Positions 37,924 through 45,543 of a stretch of 64,000 nt of DNA are shown one piece after another. Origin of the DNA: Allobosea sp. BH3 (GTDB taxonomy: Bacteria > Pseudomonadota > Alphaproteobacteria > Rhizobiales > Beijerinckiaceae). Every line of letters starts with the position of its first letter. Positions within the stretch are counted from its first letter, which is position 1. The DNA lies in NCBI RefSeq assembly GCF_025499465.1, contig NZ_JAIMCA010000003.1:558001-622000 (forward strand), read 5' to 3'. The notes under the pieces are model-generated. The model made no database searches and was not told where the DNA came from. It saw nothing but the letters and a program-made list of their open reading frames with translations. A program made the position numbers and the translations under genes.

Positions 37924-38000
37924 GGCCGCGTAGCTCAACTGGAAAGAGCGTGTGGTTTCGTATCCCTCAGGTGCTGGTTCGAGTCCAGCCGCGGTCGCCA
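37924..38000 (+). tRNA. tRNA-like gene with abnormal anticodon arm
   Basis: The acceptor GGCCGCG/CGCGGTC, D arm GCTC/GAGC, T arm GCTGG-TTCGAGT-CCAGC and an encoded CCA end are all in place over 77 nt. The anticodon arm TGTGG-TTTCGTA-TCCCT pairs badly (two mismatches). The loop gives anticodon UCG (Arg) with standard numbering, or CGU (Thr) if the variable loop is one base shorter. It sits inside the accessory patch between the transposase and a HEPN-motif gene. It may be a functional variant, a decaying tRNA or a decoy. Confidence 0.55.
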
Positions 38001-38031
38001 CTTATAACTTCGCAAACTGCGGTCGAGAGCG

Positions 38032-38184
38032 TCAATCGGTCTTTGTGTTGGATTCCTTCTTTGTTTCCTTGACGGGCTTTTGAGGCCGTTTCGAATCGTC
38101 ATGCGGCTTCGGCGGCGTCGCTAGCATCCGCTTCAACACCTCGTCGCGGCGCTTCTCGTCTTCTGATTGAGGCTTGCTAGCCAT
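38032..38184 (-). CDS. Small basic hypothetical protein
   Basis: A 50-residue Lys-rich protein. The stretch EKRRDEVLKRMLATPPKPH resembles short proteins often found in alphaproteobacterial accessory regions and prophages, which is my main reason for calling it. The tail is low-complexity (KPVKETKKESNTKTD). Its ATG overlaps the ATG of the divergent HEPN-motif gene in the shared bases CATG (38182-38185). Function unknown; an antitoxin-like partner is a possibility only. Confidence 0.55.
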   Translation of the reverse strand: MASKPQSEDEKRRDEVLKRMLATPPKPHDDSKRPQKPVKETKKESNTKTD

Positions 38185-38749
38185 GACCATCACTAACCCT
38201 TGGGACGTTCCGCCGATCCTACCAACTGGGGATATGGAGCGGAAAGACATTCATCTCGCCGTTGGCATGGCGCTAGATGCCTGGGAGGGCGTTGAGCAGG
38301 CTTTTGCCGACATCTTCGTAGCCTTCGTAGGCGGCTTTCAAGAATGGCCGTCGCCTCACCCTGCTATTCGGGCCTACGGCTCCGTAGTCAGCTTCAAGGG
38401 CAGGTCAGACATGGTATCGGCGGCCGGGGAAGGCTTCTTCCATAATCGGAACGAGCCACAATTGAAGACCCACCTAAACAAAATTCTCAAGGATGCCGCT
38501 AGATTCAGCGCCCGCCGGAATGAAATTGCTCATGGTAGGGTTTACCCCCGAGATGACGACAATAACAGGTGGCTTGGTCACTACCTTCAACCTGGACTAT
38601 TTGCATCGGGGAAACGTCCCACCAGCGGCGACGTGAAATACGCATACGTCTCTGCCCAGATACATGAGATCAGGAAACACTTTTCCTCGTTTGAGGATCA
38701 GGTTCGGGACGTTGAAAATCGGATCTGCGACCTTCCAGAGCTCCCATAA
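38183..38749 (+). CDS. HEPN-motif hypothetical protein
   Basis: A 188-residue soluble protein. FSARRNEIAHGRVY carries R112-N-E-I-A-H117, the R-x4-H signature of HEPN domains, which include many RNase toxins. Helical stretches around it (LAVGMALDAWEGVEQAFADI and [20 protein letters not shown]) fit an all-alpha fold. The start could be 38183 or ATG 38234, which has GGGG 8 bases upstream. It sits in the mobile patch, downstream of a tRNA-like gene and overlapping a convergent small gene. RNase activity is inferred from the motif only. Confidence 0.6.
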   Translation: MTITNPWDVPPILPTGDMERKDIHLAVGMALDAWEGVEQAFADIFVAFVGGFQEWPSPHPAIRAYGSVVSFKGRSDMVSAAGEGFFHNRNEPQLKTHLNKILKDAARFSARRNEIAHGRVYPRDDDNNRWLGHYLQPGLFASGKRPTSGDVKYAYVSAQIHEIRKHFSSFEDQVRDVENRICDLPELP

Positions 38750-38900
38750 CCAAAAAGACCTCGCGGGCTATCTCCTCAGCAATGCCGGGGGCCGCATCGC
38801 AGCAATCTACGATGACGCCGGCCCCCGCCTCGATCATCTCGGGCGTGATCTCTATCTCACGTAGCTCTATGCCGGCCTGTCGCCCGGAATCATTAGGCAT
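38670..38900 (-). CDS. Small hypothetical protein
   Basis: A 76-residue ORF. The middle reads [18 protein letters not shown] and [16 protein letters not shown], a pattern common in short phage- or plasmid-type proteins (ITPEMIEAG). The last third, rich in Arg, Pro and Gln, overlaps the 3' end of the convergent HEPN-motif gene by 80 bp. The ATG lacks a good ribosome site. The inverted-repeat arm at 38905-38939 lies immediately upstream and would contain its promoter. Function unknown. Confidence 0.45.
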   Translation of the reverse strand: MPNDSGRQAGIELREIEITPEMIEAGAGVIVDCCDAAPGIAEEIAREVFLVMGALEGRRSDFQRPEPDPQTRKSVS

Positions 38901-39032
38901 TTTTTCTGCTTTGTCACGTATATAATTGCGAATTTAAGCCTAGGCATCACATCCCATCGCCGCCTGCGAAAGAACCATGGACGCGCCGGGCGGGCTGATT
39001 CACACTCGTTGCGCTGCAACAGGACCCGCCCG

Positions 39033-40082
39033 ATGACGACCAGGACGCCGCGCCAGTTCTTCCGCCCGCTCGCCATCGGCGCGCCGGAGCCCTTCCGCGA
39101 GCTGCCGCTCAGGCTCGAGCGCATGATCCATTTCGTGCCGCCGCATCTGGAGAAGGTGCGCGTCAAGGTGGGCGAGCTCGCACCGCAGGTCGACATCGTG
39201 CTCGGCAATCTCGAGGATGCAATCCCGGTCGACGCCAAGCAGGCGGCCCGCGAGGGCTTCATTACGATGGGCAAGGCCGTGGATTTCGGCAAGACGGGCC
39301 TGTGGACCCGCGTCAATGCGCTGAACTCGCCCTGGTTCCTCGACGACATCACCGCGATCATGGCCGAGATCGGCGGCAAGCTCGACGTGGTGATGGTGCC
39401 CAAGGTCGAGGGGCCGTGGGACATTCACTATGTCGACCAACTGCTCGCCCAGTTCGAGGCGCGCCATACCCTGCCGAAGCCGATCATGATCCACGCCATC
39501 CTGGAGACGGCCGAGGGCGTGAAGAATGTCGAGGCGATCGCCACCGCCTCGCCCCGCATGCACGGCATGAGCCTCGGCCCCGCGGATCTCGCTGCCTCGC
39601 GCGCGATGAAGACGACACGCGTCGGCGGCGGCCACCCGGACTACAAGGTGATCGCAGACCCCTCCCCCGATGGCGGCGCGCGGGCCGTCGCACAGCAGGA
39701 TCTCTGGCACTACACCCTCGCCAAGATGGTCGATGCCTGCGCCGCTGCCGGCATCAAGCCATTCTACGGCCCGTTCGGGGATTTCGCCGATGCGGCCGCC
39801 TGCGAGGCGCAGTTCCGCAACGCCTTCCTGCTCGGCTGCGCGGGCGCCTGGACGCTGCACCCCTCCCAGATCGACATCGCCAAGCGCGTGTTCAGCCCGG
39901 ACCCGGCCGAGGTCGCCTTCGCCCAGCGCATCATCGAGGCGATGCCTGACGGTTCGGGCGCCGTGATGATCGACGGCAAGATGCAGGACGACGCCACCTG
40001 GAAGCAGGCCAAGGTCATCGTCGACCTCGCCACGCAGGTCGCCGCGCGCGACCCCGATCTCGCCCAGCGATACGGATTGTGA
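39033..40082 (+). CDS. HpcH/HpaI-family lyase, malyl-CoA lyase-like
   Basis: A 349-residue member of the CitE/malyl-CoA lyase family, which splits or forms malyl-CoA and related thioesters (glyoxylate + acetyl- or propionyl-CoA). Visible are [24 protein letters not shown] (Mg-binding Glu/Asp), [53 protein letters not shown] and [20 protein letters not shown]. Size and sequence fit the Mcl1 type better than citrate lyase beta. ATG 39033 is preferred over an upstream start at 39009. The substrate specificity is inferred. Confidence 0.85.
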   Translation: MTTRTPRQFFRPLAIGAPEPFRELPLRLERMIHFVPPHLEKVRVKVGELAPQVDIVLGNLEDAIPVDAKQAAREGFITMGKAVDFGKTGLWTRVNALNSPWFLDDITAIMAEIGGKLDVVMVPKVEGPWDIHYVDQLLAQFEARHTLPKPIMIHAILETAEGVKNVEAIATASPRMHGMSLGPADLAASRAMKTTRVGGGHPDYKVIADPSPDGGARAVAQQDLWHYTLAKMVDACAAAGIKPFYGPFGDFADAAACEAQFRNAFLLGCAGAWTLHPSQIDIAKRVFSPDPAEVAFAQRIIEAMPDGSGAVMIDGKMQDDATWKQAKVIVDLATQVAARDPDLAQRYGL

Positions 40083-40206
40083 TGGATCGCTCCAAATACC
40101 CAATTGATCTCGACGCATTTGCGACGCAATCCTCACGCAATCGCAGCAGCGTAATAAAGGTGCAGGCGCCGCGTCGGCGTCGTTCGAGTACGGGCACAAC
40201 AGAAAG

Positions 40207-40536
40207 ATGCAGTCGCGTTCCGCCAAATTCAGGATCGGCCAGGTGGTCAAGCACCGGATCTACCCCTTCCGGGGGGTGATCTTTGATGTGGACCCGGTCT
40301 TCTCGAACACCGAGGAATGGTGGATGGCGATCCCGGAGAACATGCGTCCGTCGAAGGACCAGCCGTTCTACCATCTCTTCGCCGAGAACGAGGAGACGGA
40401 ATATGTGGCCTATGTCTCCGAGCAGAACCTCGTCAGCGACGAGTCCGGAACGCCTGTCCGGCATCCGCGCGCGAAGGAATTCTTCCGGCGCGACCGCAAG
40501 GGCCATTATCTGATCGACCGCGGCGAGCTGAACTGA
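40207..40536 (+). CDS. hspQ: Heat shock protein HspQ
   Basis: A 109-residue hemimethylated-DNA-binding/YccV-like protein. RSAKFRIGQVVKHRIYPFRGVIFDVDP, WWMAIPENMRPSKDQPFYHL and YVAYVSEQNLVSD are the family core, here in three pieces. In enterobacteria HspQ stabilises mutant DnaA and tunes Lon proteolysis. It is 124 bp after the lyase gene, with no visible promoter I can name. Confidence 0.92.
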   Translation: MQSRSAKFRIGQVVKHRIYPFRGVIFDVDPVFSNTEEWWMAIPENMRPSKDQPFYHLFAENEETEYVAYVSEQNLVSDESGTPVRHPRAKEFFRRDRKGHYLIDRGELN

Positions 40537-40552
40537 GCCGGACCTGACCGCG

Positions 40553-40655
40553 CGCGTCAGTCGCAGGCTTGATCGGGAATCTCCGGACCAGAAGGCGCGG
40601 GAGCTCCATCCGGCAGGAGATGCTCGGGGCAGGCCCGAGCATGACGGCGCGTTGC
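40553..40655. repeat. Palindromic intergenic repeat, family D (degenerate)
   Basis: CGCGTCAGTC...CTTGATCGGGAATCTC is followed by AGGAGATGCTCGGGGCAGGC and CCCGAGCATGACGGCGCG. The right arm is well kept and the left arm is eroded. It shares the GAGATGCTCGGG core with the copies at 31898 and 47065. Confidence 0.6.
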
Positions 40656-40675
40656 GCTCCCCCACAGATCAAACG

Positions 40676-40706
40676 AAAAGGGCCGGTCCTCGCGGACCGG
40701 CCCTTT
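40676..40706. terminator. Bidirectional terminator between hspQ and the IalB-like gene
   Basis: GGGCCGGTCC and GGACCGGCCC form a perfect 10-bp stem with loop TCGC. AAAA lies on the left and TTT on the right, so it can end both the plus-strand hspQ transcript and the minus-strand gene whose stop is at 40734. Confidence 0.88.
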
Positions 40707-40733
40707 CTATATTCCGAGTTCCGTTGAGCCCGA

Positions 40734-41522
40734 TCAGGGCTTCGGAGCGGGAGCGGGAGCAGCCCCCGGCGCAGGCGCCGCGCCGCCCGGAGCGGCGTTG
40801 GCACCGCCGGCACCGAGACGCTGGCGCAGTTCTTCCTGGCGCTTGGCGAGCTCGTCCTGGAGCTGCTTCTGCTGCTCTTCCAGAACCTTCGGGTCGATCG
40901 GCGCGCCGTCGAAGCCCTTGGCGAAATCGGCCAGCGGGATGGAGAACGACACCTCACGCCCGCCCTGGTTCTGGACGCTGACGTTCATGTTCGTGCCCTT
41001 CTTCATGGCGTTGATCATGTCGTCCTTGACCTGCGCCTCGGCGAAGCAGCCGTTCGGGAAGCAGATCGCATAGCGGCCGCCGGTCGGCTGGGCGGTGTCG
41101 ACGCCGAAGCGGATGCCGGGCTGCAGCAGCAGGCCGAGCGGCATCAGGAAGCGCACGATCTTGTTCGGGTCGCCCTTCACGTCATAGACCGCGACGGCGA
41201 GCACCGGCTGCCCCTGGTCCGAGACGAAGTCGCGGGTGGTGTAGCAGATTTCCTTGTTGGCGCCCTGGTCCTTGCCGCAGACCTTGGTCCAGCTCGTCTG
41301 GGACGGCTCCGGCTTCACCTGAACGACGGTGGGGCCGGCGGGGGCTGCGGCCTGGCCCTGCGCCGGGGCGGCGGGCTGCTGCGCGGGAGGGGTGGCCGGA
41401 CGCGCCGGAGTGGCCGGGCGCTGGGCCGGCGCCTGGGCGAAGGCGGCGATGGGGGAGAGGCCGACGGCCGCGCTGAGGACGAGCCCCAGGGCGCAGGATG
41501 ACAGGCGAAACGAAGCGGACAT
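40734..41522 (-). CDS. Invasion-associated locus B (IalB) family protein
   Basis: A 262-residue exported protein. A signal peptide ends near AAFAQAP. A Pro/Ala/Gln-rich linker covers about residues 30-70, and the IalB domain follows: WTKVCGKDQGANKEICYTTRDF, MPLGLLLQPGIRFGVD, YAICFPNGCFAEAQV and the SIPLADFAKGFDG end. Four cysteines are as in the family. The tail is a Gln/Glu-rich helix and a Pro/Ala/Gly stretch. IalB was named from Bartonella, but family members are common in free-living relatives, so a role in invasion should not be assumed. Confidence 0.9.
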   Translation of the reverse strand: MSASFRLSSCALGLVLSAAVGLSPIAAFAQAPAQRPATPARPATPPAQQPAAPAQGQAAAPAGPTVVQVKPEPSQTSWTKVCGKDQGANKEICYTTRDFVSDQGQPVLAVAVYDVKGDPNKIVRFLMPLGLLLQPGIRFGVDTAQPTGGRYAICFPNGCFAEAQVKDDMINAMKKGTNMNVSVQNQGGREVSFSIPLADFAKGFDGAPIDPKVLEEQQKQLQDELAKRQEELRQRLGAGGANAAPGGAAPAPGAAPAPAPKP

Positions 41523-41827
41523 TCCTGGGTCTTTCCTTATCAGTCGAATCTCGGGGGATCACGACTTCGCAAAGCCGCGCGCGTCACCGCCGGCGGCCCA
41601 ATCGCATCCCGGCGCCGGCCACCGCAAGCCTGCGCACATTCGATGTGATTGAGGCGTTTGAATGACACCCTGCCCCGCCTTTAGAGCATCGGCCCGAAAA
41701 GTGGAACCCGGTTTTGGCCCTGGGCGGAGACAGAACCGAAATGACTCCGTCCGCCGCTTTCCTGCCGGAATGGCTGCGTGACCCTGCTGAGCCCATGCTA
41801 TTCTCAGTCAGGGAATCAGGTTGCGCG

Positions 41828-43678
41828 ATGGATTTGCTTCGAAAGGCCTTGGCGACGACGCGTCGCAGGGCCGGCCTCATGCTCGTCATGACGCTGCTCG
41901 CCGTTCCGGCGGGCCGTTCGGTGCTGGCCGATTCGGCGCCGGCCACGCATGCCATCGCCATGCATGGCGAGCCCGCGCTGCCTCCGGGCTTCGCGCATCT
42001 GCCCTATGCCGACCCCGCCGCGCCGAGGGGCGGACGCATCACCTTCGGCATCCAGGGCACTTTCGACAGCCTGAACCCGCTGGTCGTGCTCGGCGTCGCG
42101 CCCGATGCCGTGCCGAAATACGTGCAGCAGAGCCTGCTCTTCCGCTCGGCCGACGAGCCCTTCACCGCCTATGGACTGCTTGCTTCCAAGGTAGAGCTCA
42201 ACGCAGACCGCACGCGACTGGCCTTCGAGATCGACCCGCGCGCCACCTTCTCGGACGGCGCGCCAGTGACGGCGGAGGACGTTCTCTTCACCGTCGAGAT
42301 GCTGAAGACCAAGGGCAAGCCTTTCCACCGCTCCAGCCTCGCGCGGATCACCAAGGCCTCGGCCCCCTCGCCGAGGCGCGTCGAGTTCGAGCTCGGCGAT
42401 GGATCGAACCGCGAATTGCCGCTGGTGATCGGCTCACTGCCGATCTTCGCCAAACACGCCACCAATGCCGAGACCTTTGGCGACACCAGCTTCAAGCCCG
42501 CCCTCGGCTCCGGCCCCTATCTGGTCAGCGAGGTCCGGCCCGGTGAAGCGCTGACGCTGAAGCGGCGCAAGGACTTCTGGGCCGAGGATCTGCCGCTGAT
42601 GCGCGGCCTCTTCAATGCCGAGGAGATCCGCTACGACTTCTACCGGGACTCGAACGCGCTGTTCGAGGCGTTCAAGGCCGGACTCTACGATGTCCGGCTC
42701 GAAGGCGACCCGACGCGCTGGATGAGCGGTTACGACATCCCTGCGGTCCATGACGGGCGGATCGCGCGGCATACGCTGCATTTCGACACGCCGAAGGGCA
42801 TGACCGGGCTGGTCTTCAACACGCGCCGGCCGATCTTCGCCGATATCCGCGTCCGCGAGGCGCTGGGGCTGCTGTTCGATTTCGAATGGGTCAACCGCAA
42901 CCTGTTCTACGGGGTCTATCGCCGCGCCGGCAGCTTCTTCTCGGATTCCGGCCTTTCGGCGCTGGGTGTGCCGGCCGATGCGCGCGAGAAGGCGCTGCTG
43001 GCACCGTTTCCGGGCAGCGTGCGCGAGGACATTCTGAGCGGCGCCTGGAAGCCGGCGGAGAGCGACGGCTCGGGCCGCGACCGCGAGCAGGCGCGCAGGG
43101 CGCTCGAACTGCTGAAGGCCGCGGGCTATGCGCTGCAGGACGGGGTGCTGAAGAGTGCCGGGGGCGAGCCCTTCGCCTTCGAGATCACCGTGACCAGCCG
43201 GCCACAGGAGCGGCTGGCGCTGAACTTCGCGCAATCGCTCTCCCGGCTCGGCATCACGGCCAATGTCCGGTTGATCGACGACGTGCAGTACTGGCGGCGG
43301 CTCTCCGCCTTCGATTTCGACATGATCCAGTGGACCTGGCCGGCATCGGCCTCGCCCGGCAACGAACAGATCGGCCGCTGGGGCGCGGCCAACGCCGAGC
43401 GCAAGGGCTCGCTCAACTATGCCGGCGTGAAGTCGCCCGCGGTCGACGCGGCGCTGCAGGCGCTTTTGGCGGCGCGGGCGCGTGAGGATTTCGTCGCCGC
43501 CGCGCGCACCCTCGACCGGCTGCTGATCTCCGGCTTCTACGTCGTGCCGCTCTACTACCTGCCCGACACCTGGCTCGCATTGTCGCGCGGCGTGGTGATG
43601 GCGGGGCGCCAGCCGGCCTATTTCCTATCCAACGAAACGCTGGCGCGCCTCCCGGCCGCGCCGGCACCGGCGAACTGA
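41828..43678 (+). CDS. Extracellular solute-binding protein, family 5 (oligopeptide type)
   Basis: A 616-residue periplasmic receptor. A signal peptide ends near SVLADSAP. The family 5 features are GGRITFGIQGTFDSLNPLVV, TFSDGAPVTAEDVLFTVE and FDFEWVNRNLFYGVYRRAGSFF. It resembles YejA-type receptors that bind peptides or related compounds. No permease or ATPase genes are adjacent. ATG 41828 has AGG upstream; an upstream open frame from 41714 crosses an AAAAGTGGAACC-type repeat and is unlikely to be coding. The next gene follows after 8 bp. Confidence 0.85.
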   Translation: MDLLRKALATTRRRAGLMLVMTLLAVPAGRSVLADSAPATHAIAMHGEPALPPGFAHLPYADPAAPRGGRITFGIQGTFDSLNPLVVLGVAPDAVPKYVQQSLLFRSADEPFTAYGLLASKVELNADRTRLAFEIDPRATFSDGAPVTAEDVLFTVEMLKTKGKPFHRSSLARITKASAPSPRRVEFELGDGSNRELPLVIGSLPIFAKHATNAETFGDTSFKPALGSGPYLVSEVRPGEALTLKRRKDFWAEDLPLMRGLFNAEEIRYDFYRDSNALFEAFKAGLYDVRLEGDPTRWMSGYDIPAVHDGRIARHTLHFDTPKGMTGLVFNTRRPIFADIRVREALGLLFDFEWVNRNLFYGVYRRAGSFFSDSGLSALGVPADAREKALLAPFPGSVREDILSGAWKPAESDGSGRDREQARRALELLKAAGYALQDGVLKSAGGEPFAFEITVTSRPQERLALNFAQSLSRLGITANVRLIDDVQYWRRLSAFDFDMIQWTWPASASPGNEQIGRWGAANAERKGSLNYAGVKSPAVDAALQALLAARAREDFVAAARTLDRLLISGFYVVPLYYLPDTWLALSRGVVMAGRQPAYFLSNETLARLPAAPAPAN

Positions 43679-43686
43679 GGTAGTCG

Positions 43687-44715
43687 ATGCGGGCCGAACA
43701 GGACGAAGCTTCCGCCCTGCTCGACGGGCTCGATCTCGATACGCTGCTCGGCGCGCTGACGCGAGGACGCGGTTACGACGCAGCGTTGCGCGACCCGCCG
43801 GGGCGGCGCGGCTGGAGCGACATCCAGCCGGCCTCGGTCAATTTCCTCCAACTGGAGCAGCGCATCGACCGGTTGGCGCGGCTACTTTCTATCAACAAGG
43901 GCCAGCCCGGCGCCAGCGTCGCGATCCTGGCGCCGCTCGGGCCGGAAGCGGTCGTCGCGATCCTGGCGAGCCTCAGGGCGGGCCTGTCCCCGTTGATGCT
44001 GCCGCTGCACGCCAACGAGCTGGAACTGCTCAAGCTGATCGAAGCCTCCGGCGCGGTGATGGCGCTCGGCGTCAGCCGCTTCGGACCGGAGCGGCCCTTG
44101 CTCACGCTGCGCAACCTCGCCATGCGCGCCTTCAGCACGCGCTTCGTCGGCGGCTTCGGCCCCGACGTGCCGGACGGCGTCGCGCCGCTCGATACGCTCA
44201 TGGGGAGCGCGGAGCTGCACCCGTTGCCCGACAGGCTGGAGCGGCCGGAGCTTCAGGTCATAGACGCCAACGCCTTCGATGCTCCGGCGCGGGTGTCGGA
44301 GCGCGCGGTGCTCGGCAAGGCACTCGAAATCTCGCGGGCGCTGAAGCCGACGACATCCTCGCGCATCGTCACGGCGCTGATCGGCGGGGACCTCGCGGCG
44401 CTGGCGAGCGGGCCCGGCATGGCGCTGCTGACCGGCGTCGAGCTTCTGCCGCTCGGCCTGTTCAGCCTCGGCGACCTGCAGGCCTGCATGGAGGGTGGGC
44501 GCAGCGTCCATCTGGTGCTGCCGGGCGCGATGGAGCCCGCTTTGGCTCATTCCCGCCTTGCCGGTCACCCGGCTCTGGCGAGCCTCGTATTCGTGCAGCG
44601 CGAGCCGGAACGGACCTATCCCGCGATCGACCGGCCCGACATCGCCGTGGTGGACATCGAGGTGTGCTCCGCCGCGGAGATCGCCGTCGTCAGGCGTCAG
44701 CTTCCGGAAGCCTGA
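43687..44715 (+). CDS. AMP-binding-like protein lacking the catalytic core
   Basis: A 342-residue protein whose residues about 55-115 (VAILAPLGPEAVVAILASLRAG, in the style of acyl-CoA synthetases) resemble the N-terminal part of ANL-superfamily enzymes. The P-loop (S/T-G-T-T-G-x-P-K-G) and the C-terminal lid are absent, so it is unlikely to activate acids. A second half with GPGMALLTGVELLPLG and HLVLPGAM is unassigned. It follows the family 5 binding-protein gene by 8 bp. It overlaps the convergent ceramidase-like gene by 19 bp. It could be a relic or a regulatory homologue. Confidence 0.55.
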   Translation: MRAEQDEASALLDGLDLDTLLGALTRGRGYDAALRDPPGRRGWSDIQPASVNFLQLEQRIDRLARLLSINKGQPGASVAILAPLGPEAVVAILASLRAGLSPLMLPLHANELELLKLIEASGAVMALGVSRFGPERPLLTLRNLAMRAFSTRFVGGFGPDVPDGVAPLDTLMGSAELHPLPDRLERPELQVIDANAFDAPARVSERAVLGKALEISRALKPTTSSRIVTALIGGDLAALASGPGMALLTGVELLPLGLFSLGDLQACMEGGRSVHLVLPGAMEPALAHSRLAGHPALASLVFVQREPERTYPAIDRPDIAVVDIEVCSAAEIAVVRRQLPEA

Positions 44716-45359
44716 CGGCGATCTTCGCCGGAAAGCACCGCCGCGCGCAGCAGCCAGTAGAGCACCAGCGCATTGAGCAGGTGCCAGAGCCAGTGCGTGC
44801 CGAGCGGTAGCCCGGCGCAGACCGCGAAATCGATGCTGCGCATCGTCAGGGAAACGGCGAAGGCGACCCCGGCGAGCCCGAGAAGCCTGCGCTGGCGGCT
44901 GAGCGCGGCCGGCAAGGCAGCCGCGATGCCGAAGAGGCCGAGGAGAAAAGCGGCATAGCCCGCAGAGCCGGACGCCGGCATCGGCAGGAGCGCGCGCCCG
45001 GCCCATGACAACGCCAGACCGAGGCCGAAGAAGGCGAGCGTCCCGGCCGCCGTCACGAGGCCGGAGGCGCTAAGATAGCGCCGCAGCGCGAAGGCGAAAT
45101 AGCCGAAGGCGAAGAGCTGGATCGGCACGACATCGGCCAGGACCGTCCGGCCGTTCGGCATGGTGTGGAACAGGAAGGAGCCGATCCCGATGGCGAAGAC
45201 CAGCAGGATCAGGACGAGCACGGTCCGGTCGCCTCCGCCCCGCCGTCGCCAGAGCAACAGGGCCGTGAGCGCCGCGACGAGGAAGGCGGCATTGGTCACC
45301 GCGTTGACGGGCTCGGCCCAGAAGCCCCCGTCCAGTCTTTCGCAATAGCCGAACCGCAT
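44697..45359 (-). CDS. Ceramidase-family membrane protein
   Basis: A 220-residue protein with about seven hydrophobic segments. The start YCERLDGGFWAEPVNAVTNA, GSFLFHTMPNG and the C-terminal THWLWHLLNALVLYWLL match the alkaline-ceramidase/CREST pattern, whose conserved His and Asp bind zinc. The substrate is probably an amide lipid, but bacterial members are poorly characterised. The two C-terminal His residues and the SFLFHT His are present. It converges on the AMP-binding-like gene with a 19-bp overlap. Confidence 0.8.
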   Translation of the reverse strand: MRFGYCERLDGGFWAEPVNAVTNAAFLVAALTALLLWRRRGGGDRTVLVLILLVFAIGIGSFLFHTMPNGRTVLADVVPIQLFAFGYFAFALRRYLSASGLVTAAGTLAFFGLGLALSWAGRALLPMPASGSAGYAAFLLGLFGIAAALPAALSRQRRLLGLAGVAFAVSLTMRSIDFAVCAGLPLGTHWLWHLLNALVLYWLLRAAVLSGEDRRQASGS

Positions 45360-45543
45360 TGCCCCCGCCCGTTCTTGCCTGCTCCAGCGAAGCCGGCGAT
45401 TGCGACGGCTTCAAGTCACCGCTCGCTGCAGTGCGATTGCCTGTGGAATGCAGCCCGGCCCTGCGCCCAGCGCGGGAAACTCCGTGCTAGAAGCGCCGGC
45501 CGTGCCCTCCGCGCACGACCTACCAAGGCGATTCACGACCGGC

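Larger units (their letters stand above)
36716..38964. mobile_element. Putative IS1595-type element with passenger genes
   Basis: A 2.2-kb AT-richer patch between two core genes. It carries a transposase gene, a tRNA-like gene and three small ORFs. Imperfect direct repeats of about 25 bp bracket it, CCTAGGCATGAAATCCCATG at 36716 and CCTAGGCATCACATCCCATC at 38939. Just inside is an imperfect inverted repeat of about 33 bp (36749-36781 and 38905-38939) that shares TGACAAAGCAGA. Some IS1595 members are known to carry passenger genes. The real ends are not proven, and no clean 8-bp target duplication was found. Confidence 0.5.
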
